Positions 25,306-32,293 of a stretch of DNA of 32,293 bases are shown in pieces. The stretch is taken from NCBI GenBank assembly GCA_024641965.1, contig JAHECC010000024.1, positions 1-32,293 on the forward strand, written 5' to 3'. This stretch comes from Rubrivivax sp. GTDB lineage: Bacteria; Pseudomonadota; Gammaproteobacteria; Burkholderiales; Burkholderiaceae_C. Position 1 is the stretch's first letter, and each line of letters begins with the position of its first letter. The notes under the pieces are model-generated. The model made no database searches. It was not told the origin of the DNA and saw only the letters and a program-made list of their open reading frames with translations. The position numbers and the translations under genes were made by a program.

Positions 25306-27339
25306 TCAACGGCCGATCAGGCCCGAAAGATAGGGCCACAGCTGCCAGCTCAGCAGTGCGAACACGCCGAGCACCATGACCAGCGCGTACCAGTAGAGGA
25401 AGCCGCTCTGCAGCCGGCGCACGACCGAGGCGACGCCGCCGACGGCACGCGCCGAGCCGTTGATCAGGCCGTCGATGACGGCCACGTCGCCGCCCTTCCA
25501 CAGCCCTTGGCCCAAACCGCGTGCCGCTGCGGCGAGCACGTTCTCGTTGAACCAGTCGAAGTAGTACTTGCTGTCCATCAGCCGATAGACGAAATCGAAG
25601 CGCGCGCGCAGCATGGCCGGAATCGCGGTCCACTTCAGGTACAGCGTCCAGGCCACGACCACGCCGGCCACCATCAGCCAGAACGGCAGGGTGCTGACCG
25701 AATGCATCGCCATGCCCCAGGCACCGCGGAACTCGTGCGCCATCTCGGCCATGGCCGGGTGCGCCTGCAGCACGGCGATCGAATCCTTGAAGAAGCCGCC
25801 GTAGAGCATCGGCTCGATCATCAGGTAGCCGATACCCACCGAGGCGACGGCCAGCAGGATCAACGGCACCGTCACCACCGCCGGCGACTCGTGCGGCTCG
25901 TGCACGTGCACATGCCCGTGCGCGTCGGCGTGGTCGTGCTCGCCCGGGAAGGGCTTGTGGCGGAAGCGCTCCGGCCCGTGGAACACCAGGAAGTACATGC
26001 GGAAGCTGTACAGCGCGGTGACGAACACGCTGGCCACCACCGCGAAGTAGGCGAAGCCCGCGCCCGGCAACTCGCTGAAGTGCACCGCCTCGATGATGCT
26101 GTCCTTGGAATAGAAGCCGGCGAAGAAGGGCACTGCAATCAACGCCATCGAGCCCAGCAGCGAGGTGATCCAGGTGATCGGCATGTACTTGCGCAGCCCG
26201 CCCATGTTGCGGATGTCCTGGTCGTGGTGCATGCCCAGGATCACCGAGCCGGCCGCCAGGAACAGCAGCGCCTTGAAGAAGGCATGCGTCATCAGGTGGA
26301 ACACGGCCACCGAATAGGCCGAGGCGCCGAGGGCCACCGTCATGTAGCCCAGCTGCGACAGCGTGGAGTACGCCACCACGCGCTTGATGTCGTTCTGGAT
26401 CACGCCGAGGAAGCCCATGAACAGCGCGGTGATCGCGCCGATCACCAGCACCAGGTTCAGCGCCGTGTCGGACAGCTCGAACAGCGGCGACATGCGCGCC
26501 ACCATGAAGATGCCGGCGGTGACCATCGTCGCGGCGTGGATCAGCGCCGAGATCGGCGTCGGGCCTTCCATCGAATCGGGAAGCCACACGTGCAGCGGCA
26601 CCTGCGCGCTCTTGCCCATCGCTCCGATGAACAGGCAGATGCAGATCACGGTGATCAGCATCCAGTCGTTTCCGGGAAAGCTCATGCCGCCGAGCTCGCC
26701 GGCCTTGGCGAAGGTCTCGCCGTAGTTCAGCGTGCCGGCATAGGCCGCGATCAACCCGATGCCGAGGATGAAGCCGAAATCGCCGACGCGGTTGACGATG
26801 AACGCCTTCATGTTCGCGAAGATCGCCGTCGGCTTCGCGTAGTAGTAGCCGATCAGCAGATACGACACCAGGCCCACCGCTTCCCAGCCGAAGAACAGCT
26901 GCAGGAAGTTGTTGCTCATCACCAGCATCAGCATGCTGAAGGTGAACAGGCTGATGTAACTGAAGAAACGCTGGTAGCCGCCGGGCGAGGTGTCATCGTC
27001 GGCCATGTAGCCGATGGTGTAGATGTGCACCATCAGCGACACGAAGGTGACGACGCACATCATCATCGCGGACAGGCCGTCGATGAGGAAGCCGATTTCC
27101 ATCTTCAGGTCGCCCACCACCATCCATTCGTATACGGTGGCGTTGAAGCGTGCGCCGTGATTGGCCACATCGTTGAGCACGAAGGCCGAGGCGATGAAGG
27201 ACACCAGCACACCGAGGATGGTGACGCTGTGCGCACCGCGGCGGCCGACAGCCTGACCGGCCAGGCCGGCCACCAGCGAGCCGGCCAAAGGTGCCAGCGC
27301 GATCAGCAGCAGCAGGCTCGGGGACAGGGTGGCTTGCAT
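25306..27339 (-). CDS. nuoL: NADH-quinone oxidoreductase subunit L
   Basis: The 677-residue protein is the largest antiporter-like subunit, with the core FFGWEAVGLVSYLLIGYYY, SAQVPLHVWLPDSMEGPTP and ALIHAATMVTAGIFMVARM. The C-terminal extension holds the long lateral helix that clamps the membrane arm in known complex I structures. A loop at about residues 466-483 is rich in histidine (seven His in HDHADAHGHVHVHEPH). The family is around 610-680 residues long, so this is at the upper end. It starts seven bases after the nuoK stop. The large plus-strand ORF over it (25063-27381) is a GC-rich shadow. Confidence 0.97.
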   Translation of the reverse strand: MQATLSPSLLLLIALAPLAGSLVAGLAGQAVGRRGAHSVTILGVLVSFIASAFVLNDVANHGARFNATVYEWMVVGDLKMEIGFLIDGLSAMMMCVVTFVSLMVHIYTIGYMADDDTSPGGYQRFFSYISLFTFSMLMLVMSNNFLQLFFGWEAVGLVSYLLIGYYYAKPTAIFANMKAFIVNRVGDFGFILGIGLIAAYAGTLNYGETFAKAGELGGMSFPGNDWMLITVICICLFIGAMGKSAQVPLHVWLPDSMEGPTPISALIHAATMVTAGIFMVARMSPLFELSDTALNLVLVIGAITALFMGFLGVIQNDIKRVVAYSTLSQLGYMTVALGASAYSVAVFHLMTHAFFKALLFLAAGSVILGMHHDQDIRNMGGLRKYMPITWITSLLGSMALIAVPFFAGFYSKDSIIEAVHFSELPGAGFAYFAVVASVFVTALYSFRMYFLVFHGPERFRHKPFPGEHDHADAHGHVHVHEPHESPAVVTVPLILLAVASVGIGYLMIEPMLYGGFFKDSIAVLQAHPAMAEMAHEFRGAWGMAMHSVSTLPFWLMVAGVVVAWTLYLKWTAIPAMLRARFDFVYRLMDSKYYFDWFNENVLAAAARGLGQGLWKGGDVAVIDGLINGSARAVGGVASVVRRLQSGFLYWYALVMVLGVFALLSWQLWPYLSGLIGR

Positions 27340-27346
27340 GGCGGCG

Positions 27347-27664
27347 CTACCCCTTCAGTGCGTCGAGCTCGTCGACGTTGATCGTGGCGCGGTTGCGGAA
27401 CAGAACCACCAGGATCGCCAGCCCGATGGCCGATTCGGCCGCCGCCACGGTGAGGATGAAGAACACGAACACCTGCCCGCCCATGTCGCCCAAGTAATAC
27501 GAAAACGCGATGAAGTTCAGGTTCACCGCCAGCAGCATGAGTTCGATGGCCATCAGCAACACGATCAGGTTGCGGCGGTTGAGAAAGATGCCGACCACCG
27601 ACAACGCGAACAGGATGCCGCCCAGTGACAGGAAGTGACCCAGCGTGACCGTGCCGAAGCTCAT
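27347..27664 (-). CDS. nuoK: NADH-quinone oxidoreductase subunit K
   Basis: The 105-residue protein has three membrane helices. The conserved membrane glutamates are E41 ([13 protein letters not shown]) and E77 ([13 protein letters not shown]), equivalent to the two essential glutamates of E. coli NuoK. The start at 27664 ([15 protein letters not shown]) overlaps the nuoJ stop in an ATGA. The ORF-track entry that reaches 28177 is a fusion with the shadow of nuoJ and is not real. NuoK links the Q-module to the antiporter subunits in the proton path. Confidence 0.97.
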   Translation of the reverse strand: MSFGTVTLGHFLSLGGILFALSVVGIFLNRRNLIVLLMAIELMLLAVNLNFIAFSYYLGDMGGQVFVFFILTVAAAESAIGLAILVVLFRNRATINVDELDALKG

Positions 27665-28305
27665 GTCTGCGCCTCCTTGCCGTCCGCAGGTGCCGCGGAT
27701 GGATCGGGCTCGACCGTGGCGCGCATCTTCACGACGCGCAGTCGATCGGCCTTCTTCACCCTGACCTGCGCGCTCGGGTCCATGTGGCGGCTGTCCTTGC
27801 GCTGGCGCAGCGTCAGCGCGATCGCGGCGATGATGGCCACCAGCAGCAGCACCGCCGCCACCTGCAGCGGATAGAGGTAGTTGGTGTAGATCTCGATGCC
27901 GAGCACCTTGCTGTTGCCCAGCTTGAGCAGCAAGGGGTCGGGCGCGGGCGCCTCGGTCAGCCGGAAGCCGCCCATCAGCACCAGCGCCATCTCCAGTGCG
28001 ATCAACGCACCGACGAAGCCGGCCAACGGAAAATGCTTCCAGAAACCCTGGCGCACGCTGTCGACTTCGACATCGAGCATCATCACGACGAACAGGAACA
28101 GCACCATCACCGCGCCCACGTATACCAGCACCAGCGCGATGGCCAGGAACTCGGCGCGCAGCAGCATCCACAGGCACGACGCGGTGCCGAAGGCCAGCAC
28201 CAGATACAGCGCCGCATGCACCGTGCTGCGCGCGGTGATGACGCGGAAGGCTGCAAACAGCAGCACGACCGAGAAGAGGTAGAAAAGCGCGCTCGAGATG
28301 TTCAT
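27661..28305 (-). CDS. nuoJ: NADH-quinone oxidoreductase subunit J
   Basis: The 214-residue protein has five membrane helices. The conserved third-helix region is [21 protein letters not shown]-like (here [18 protein letters not shown]), followed by MLDVE. After the last helix there is a soluble, basic and then acidic tail of about 45 residues ([20 protein letters not shown]...), longer than in E. coli but common in this bacterial group as far as I recall. ATG 28305 ([11 protein letters not shown]) fits the family; the ORF-track start 30 residues upstream adds an Arg-rich non-homologous stretch. The gene overlaps nuoK by four bases. Confidence 0.96.
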   Translation of the reverse strand: MNISSALFYLFSVVLLFAAFRVITARSTVHAALYLVLAFGTASCLWMLLRAEFLAIALVLVYVGAVMVLFLFVVMMLDVEVDSVRQGFWKHFPLAGFVGALIALEMALVLMGGFRLTEAPAPDPLLLKLGNSKVLGIEIYTNYLYPLQVAAVLLLVAIIAAIALTLRQRKDSRHMDPSAQVRVKKADRLRVVKMRATVEPDPSAAPADGKEAQT

Positions 28306-28336
28306 GGGGATGGTGCGCCCGAAGGCCCGCTGCGCG

Positions 28337-28834
28337 TCAGCGGTACTTGGCGTCGGCCTCCTTCGCAGCAGCGATCTCTTTCTCGTAGCGGTCACCCACG
28401 GCGAGCAGCATGTCCTTGGTGAAGTACAGGTCGCCGCGCTTTTCGCCGTGGTACTCGAGGATGTGGGTTTCGACGATCGAATCGACCGGGCAACTTTCTT
28501 CGCAGAAGCCGCAGAAGATGCATTTCGTCAGGTCGATGTCGTAGCGCGTGGTGCGGCGCGAGCCGTCGTCGCGCACATCGGACTCGATGGTGATGGCCAA
28601 GGCCGGGCAGACCGCCTCGCACAGCTTGCAGGCGATGCAGCGCTCCTCGCCGTTTTCATAGCGGCGCAGTGCGTGCAGGCCACGAAATCGCGGCGACAGC
28701 GGTGTTTTTTCCTCCGGGTACTGCACCGTGATCTTGCGCGCCCAGAAGTACTTGCCGGTGATGCGCAGACCCTTCAGCAGTTCCACCAGCATGAAGCTGG
28801 AGGCGAAGTCCTTGAATGAAGCTACGGCTGACAT
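28337..28834 (-). CDS. nuoI: NADH-quinone oxidoreductase subunit I (two [4Fe-4S] clusters)
   Basis: The 165-residue ferredoxin-like subunit binds clusters N6a and N6b through two intact motifs, [12 protein letters not shown] (C66, C69, C72, C76) and [12 protein letters not shown] (C105, C108, C111, C115). It passes electrons from the peripheral arm towards the quinone site. The N-terminal amphipathic part ([18 protein letters not shown]) anchors it on the membrane. It lies between nuoH (13 bases) and nuoJ (31 bases) in standard order. Confidence 0.98.
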   Translation of the reverse strand: MSAVASFKDFASSFMLVELLKGLRITGKYFWARKITVQYPEEKTPLSPRFRGLHALRRYENGEERCIACKLCEAVCPALAITIESDVRDDGSRRTTRYDIDLTKCIFCGFCEESCPVDSIVETHILEYHGEKRGDLYFTKDMLLAVGDRYEKEIAAAKEADAKYR

Positions 28835-28847
28835 GGTCGTATTCCTT

Positions 28848-29915
28848 TCACAACCAGATGTTCAGCGGCGACTGGATCCACAGCCCCACGACGACCAGCC
28901 ACACCAGCGTGACCGGGATGAAGATCTTCCAACCCAGTCGCATGATCTGGTCGTAGCGGTAGCGCGGGAAGGTGGCGCGCACCCACAGGAACATCGTGAC
29001 CACGACGAAGGTCTTGATGCAGATCCAGATCCAGCCGGGGATGGCGTTGAACACGGCGCTGTCGATCGGGCTGAGCCAGCCACCGAGGAACATGATCACC
29101 ACCAGCATCGACACCAGGATCATGTTGGCGTATTCGGCCAGGAAGAACATCGCGAAGGACATGCCCGAGTATTCGATCATGTGGCCGGCGACGATCTCGG
29201 ACTCGCCCTCGACCACGTCGAAGGGGTGGCGGTTGGTCTCGGCCAGCCCGGAGATGAAATAGACCAGGAAGATCGGCAGCAGCGGCAGCCAGTTCCACGA
29301 CAGGAAGTTCAGCCCCATGTCGGCGAAGCGGCCCCGGTCCTGCGACAGCACGATGTCGCTCATGTTCAGGCTGGCCGAGACCATCAGTACCACCACCAGC
29401 GCGAAGCCCATCGCGATCTCGTAGCTGACCATCTGCGCCGAGGCGCGCAGCGCGCCAAGGAAGGCGTACTTCGAGTTGCTGGCCCAGCCGGCGATGATCA
29501 CGCCGTAGACCTCAAGCGAGGTGATGGCCATCAGGAACAGCAGGCCCGCATTGATGTTGGCCAGCGCCACCTCGGGCCCGAAGGGAATCACCGCCCACGC
29601 CGCCAGCGCCGGCATGATGGTCATCACCGGGCCGAGGAAGAACAGCGGCTTGTTCGCCGCGGTCGGACGAATGATCTCCTTGAACATCAGCTTGACCGCA
29701 TCGGCGATCGGCGTCAGCAGGCCCAGCGGGCCGACGCGGTTCGGCCCCGGGCGCAGCTGCGTGAAGCCGATGCCCTTGCGTTCCCACAGCGTCAGGTAGG
29801 CCACCGCGCCCATCAGCGGCGCCAGCAGCGCGACGATCTTGATCAGGCTCCAGACGACGGCCCAAAGCGTCGCGCCCATCAGCGACACACCGAACTGGTT
29901 GACGGTTTCGAGCAT
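28848..29915 (-). CDS. nuoH: NADH-quinone oxidoreductase subunit H
   Basis: The 355-residue membrane subunit forms part of the quinone-binding cavity. Conserved landmarks are [19 protein letters not shown] at the first matrix/cytoplasmic loop, [32 protein letters not shown] with its acidic residues, and [13 protein letters not shown] near the end. It has about eight membrane helices. It starts nine bases after nuoG. All landmarks are intact. Confidence 0.98.
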   Translation of the reverse strand: MLETVNQFGVSLMGATLWAVVWSLIKIVALLAPLMGAVAYLTLWERKGIGFTQLRPGPNRVGPLGLLTPIADAVKLMFKEIIRPTAANKPLFFLGPVMTIMPALAAWAVIPFGPEVALANINAGLLFLMAITSLEVYGVIIAGWASNSKYAFLGALRASAQMVSYEIAMGFALVVVLMVSASLNMSDIVLSQDRGRFADMGLNFLSWNWLPLLPIFLVYFISGLAETNRHPFDVVEGESEIVAGHMIEYSGMSFAMFFLAEYANMILVSMLVVIMFLGGWLSPIDSAVFNAIPGWIWICIKTFVVVTMFLWVRATFPRYRYDQIMRLGWKIFIPVTLVWLVVVGLWIQSPLNIWL

Positions 29916-29924
29916 GTGCGGTCC

Positions 29925-32246
29925 TCAGGCCCGTTCGACGTTCAAGGGACCGAACATCGCGCCCAGGCCAGCCGTGCCGGCATGACCGGCACTGATGCGC
30001 ACCGCCGTGCCGGCCAGGCTGGCGTCTTCGACCGCCGGCAACACGATCGACGCAGCACCTTGTGACACGCGCACCGACGCGCCGGACTGCAGGCCGAGCC
30101 GCTGCCACAAATCGCGGGGCAGCCCAGCGTGCGGTGCGCGGGCGTCGGCCGTTCGCTGCAGCGCCTCGGCGCGGCGCACCAGCGCATCGGTAGCATAGAT
30201 CGGCACATCGGCAACGCGCTCGAGTGCCAGGGGATCGCCGACGATGGTGGGCAGGGCCGCGCTGCGGTTGTCCAGCCGGTTGCCGAGTGCTGCCACGTCG
30301 CCCAGTGCCTCGGCGCGCACCTGTTCAGCGCTGTCATGTTTGAAGCCGGGCAGTCCGAGCAGGTTGCCCAGCACGCGCAGCACCTTCCAGGCCGGGCGCG
30401 TGTCACCGAGCGGGGCCACCACGCCGTTGAAGCTCTGCAGACGCCCTTCGGCGTTGACGAAGCTGCCGGCGGTTTCGCTGAAAGGCGCGATCGGCAGCAG
30501 CACGTCAGCGTTGGCGACCGCGGCGTCCTTGAATGCGGTCAGCGCCACCACCAGTCCGCTGCCCTGCAAGGCGGCATCCGCGGCCAGCGGATTGGCGGCG
30601 TCGAGGCTCGGCTCGACGTTGAGCAGCAGCAGCGCCTTCATCGGCTGCGAGAGCATCTGCGCCGCATTCAGACCGCCCTCGCCCGGCAACGCGCCGACAA
30701 GCTGGGCACCCACGCTGTTGGCGGCTTCACTCAAGTAACCCACCGTGGCGCCGGTGTGTTCTCCGATCCAGTTCGACAGCGCCAGCAATTCGGCGGCGCG
30801 TGGATGCTGCGCGGCTGCATTGCCCAGCAGCAGCGCCTTGCGTTCGGCATTCAGCAGCGACTGCGCAATGGTCTTCGCGACCTCGCCGGCTTTCGCAGGC
30901 AGCGGAGCGTCGACACCCCTGGCCGTTGCCACCGCGGCGGCGATCTCGGCCAGCGACTGCAGCCAGGCGCTGGGTGCCGCCACCACGCTGGCCCCCATCG
31001 GCATCAGCCAGTCATCGTTCAACGCGTGCAGGCTATGGACGGCCGCGCCCTTGCGCGCGGCCTGGCGCAGCCGCTGCGCGAACAGCGGATGATCCTTGCG
31101 CAGGAACGAGCCGATGACCAGCGCGCTGTTCAGCGTGGACAGAGACGCGATCGAGGTGCCGAGCCAGCGTGCAGCACCGGCGGGCGCGGTGTTCGACAGG
31201 TCGGCATGGCGCAGGCGGTGGTCGACATTCGCGCTGCCCAGGCCACGCACCAGTTCACCCAGCAGGTACAGCTCTTCGACCGTGTTGTGCGCACTGCCCA
31301 GCGCACCGATGCCGTCGGCACCGAACTCGCTCTTGATGCGCTTCAGCCCGTCGGCCACGTAACCGAGCGCCGTGCTCCAGTCGACGGCCTGCCATTGCCC
31401 GCCCTGCTTGATCATCGGCATGCTCAGTCGCGACTCGCTGTTCAGTGCCTCGTAGGAGAAGCGGTCGCGGTCGGCGATCCAGCATTCGTTGACATCTTCG
31501 TTTTCCAGCGGCACCACGCGCATGACCTTGTTCGCCTTGGTCTGCACGATGAGGTTGGCCCCGGTCGAGTCGTGCGGGCTGATGCTCTTGCGGCGTGCCA
31601 GTTCCCAGGTGCGTGCGCTGTAGCGGAAGGGCTTGCTGGTCAGCGCGCCGACCGGGCAGATGTCGATCATGTTGCCCGACAGTTCTGAATCGATGGTGCC
31701 GCCTTTGACCGTGGTGATCTCCGAATGCTCGCCGCGATGGATCATGCCCAGTTCCATCACGCCGGCGACCTCCTGGCCGAAGCGCACGCAACGGGTGCAA
31801 TGGATGCAGCGGCTCATTTCCTGCATCGAGACCAATGGGCCAACGTCCTTGTGGAAGACGACGCGCTTTTCCTCGGTGTAGCGGCTGGCGCTGCCTCCAT
31901 AACCCACCGCCAGGTCCTGAAGCTGGCATTCGCCGCCCTGGTCGCAGATCGGGCAATCCAGCGGGTGGTTGATGAGCAGGAACTCCATCACCGACTTCTG
32001 CGCCGCCAGCGCCTTCTCGCTCTTCGTGTGCACCACCATGCCGGCGCCCACCGGCGTGGCGCAGGCCGGCATCGGCTTGGGCGCCTTCTCGATGTCCACC
32101 AGGCACATGCGGCAGTTGGCCGCGATGCTCAGTTTCTTGTGATAGCAGAAGTGCGGCACGTACACGCCCGCCGCGTCCGCGGCATGCATGACCATGCTGC
32201 CGGGGGCGATGCTGACCGTCTGGCCGTCGAGGGTCAGTTCGATCAT
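29925..32246 (-). CDS. nuoG: NADH-quinone oxidoreductase subunit G
   Basis: This 773-residue subunit has three cluster sites in its N-terminal third. A [2Fe-2S] site is formed by C34, C45, C48 and C62 (HFCYHKK, NCRMC, PACATP). A His-Cys3 [4Fe-4S] site is formed by H94, C98, C101 and C107 (NHPLDCPICDQGGEC). A second [4Fe-4S] site uses C147, C150, C153 and C197 (CIHCTRCVRFG, ICPVGAL). The rest is a molybdopterin oxidoreductase-like domain without catalytic function in complex I. The extra N7 cluster seen in some bacteria is not apparent. The start overlaps the nuoF stop in an ATGA. The gene is complete within the window. Confidence 0.97.
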   Translation of the reverse strand: MIELTLDGQTVSIAPGSMVMHAADAAGVYVPHFCYHKKLSIAANCRMCLVDIEKAPKPMPACATPVGAGMVVHTKSEKALAAQKSVMEFLLINHPLDCPICDQGGECQLQDLAVGYGGSASRYTEEKRVVFHKDVGPLVSMQEMSRCIHCTRCVRFGQEVAGVMELGMIHRGEHSEITTVKGGTIDSELSGNMIDICPVGALTSKPFRYSARTWELARRKSISPHDSTGANLIVQTKANKVMRVVPLENEDVNECWIADRDRFSYEALNSESRLSMPMIKQGGQWQAVDWSTALGYVADGLKRIKSEFGADGIGALGSAHNTVEELYLLGELVRGLGSANVDHRLRHADLSNTAPAGAARWLGTSIASLSTLNSALVIGSFLRKDHPLFAQRLRQAARKGAAVHSLHALNDDWLMPMGASVVAAPSAWLQSLAEIAAAVATARGVDAPLPAKAGEVAKTIAQSLLNAERKALLLGNAAAQHPRAAELLALSNWIGEHTGATVGYLSEAANSVGAQLVGALPGEGGLNAAQMLSQPMKALLLLNVEPSLDAANPLAADAALQGSGLVVALTAFKDAAVANADVLLPIAPFSETAGSFVNAEGRLQSFNGVVAPLGDTRPAWKVLRVLGNLLGLPGFKHDSAEQVRAEALGDVAALGNRLDNRSAALPTIVGDPLALERVADVPIYATDALVRRAEALQRTADARAPHAGLPRDLWQRLGLQSGASVRVSQGAASIVLPAVEDASLAGTAVRISAGHAGTAGLGAMFGPLNVERA

Positions 32247-32293
32247 GTCGTGGCCACCGGCTGTGCGACGAGGCAGCGCCTGTGCTCGATGTG
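32243..32293 (-). CDS. nuoF: NADH-quinone oxidoreductase subunit F, C-terminal end (partial)
   Basis: Seventeen codons are visible, reading HIEHRRCLVAQPVATT and a stop that overlaps the nuoG start (ATGA). The HIEHRR segment matches the end of NuoF proteins (usually a Y-x-I-E-H-K/R-R pattern), and nuoF precedes nuoG in the standard operon. The rest of the gene lies beyond the right edge. The identification relies mainly on position and this short motif. Confidence 0.8.
   Translation of the reverse strand, partial: HIEHRRCLVAQPVATT

Noticed and set aside
25063-27381. 772-aa plus-strand ORF opposite nuoL and nuoM
   Set aside because: The composition is typical of an antisense frame under GC-rich codon use, and the nuo genes on the other strand are complete.
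30129-31688. 519-aa plus-strand ORF opposite nuoG
   Set aside because: No recognisable domain and the same shadow composition; nuoG motifs are intact on the minus strand.

Overview
The window is a high-GC chromosomal segment with tightly packed genes. It most likely comes from a betaproteobacterium of the order Burkholderiales. The reasons are the nuoF-to-nuoN order followed by a Nudix gene and a DUF1178 gene, the DUF2917 gene next to a LysR regulator, the protocatechuate 4,5-cleavage cluster, and a GC-rich intergenic repeat of a type I recall from Comamonadaceae/Rubrivivax-like genomes. The order-level placement is inference; genus is not determined. No tRNA, rRNA, CRISPR array, insertion sequence or prophage was seen. 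No gene-free stretch exceeds about 150 bases.

Left part (1-5854, mixed strands). A plus-strand signalling group holds the receiver-bearing end of a hybrid histidine kinase, a stand-alone Hpt protein and a response regulator fused to a class III nucleotide cyclase. Together these look like a phosphorelay that controls a cyclic nucleotide. After it come an unrecognised polytopic membrane protein, a minus-strand pair (MscS-type channel, aldo/keto reductase) and a plus-strand lipoprotein with a lectin-like/DUF1554-like domain.

Central part (16608 down to 5906, minus strand). This appears to be one long operon of twelve genes: a ModA-like binding protein without signal peptide, ligJ, ligK, a DUF1932 dehydrogenase, ligI, ligA, ligB, ligC, dctP, dctQ, dctM and a second dctP. 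It encodes protocatechuate 4,5-dioxygenase (LigAB), the semialdehyde dehydrogenase (LigC), the pyrone dicarboxylate lactonase (LigI), the hydratase (LigJ) and the aldolase (LigK), which together take protocatechuate to pyruvate and oxaloacetate. Downstream lies a complete TRAP transporter with two closely related periplasmic binding proteins. The tautomerase LigU was not found; a DUF1932 dehydrogenase sits between ligK and ligI, where I recall the tautomerase gene in Sphingobium SYK-6. A well-formed promoter with a tandem direct repeat just upstream of its -35 box lies ahead of the first gene.

Right part (16678-32293). A YihY/BrkB membrane protein is divergent from a DUF2069 gene, and both start codons lie inside one perfect inverted repeat. 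A GlcD-type FAD-binding oxidoreductase follows, then a GcvA-like LysR regulator divergent from a DUF2917 gene. The rest is the minus-strand respiratory complex I operon, from the very end of nuoF through nuoN, with a Nudix hydrolase and a DUF1178 protein coupled at its 3' end.
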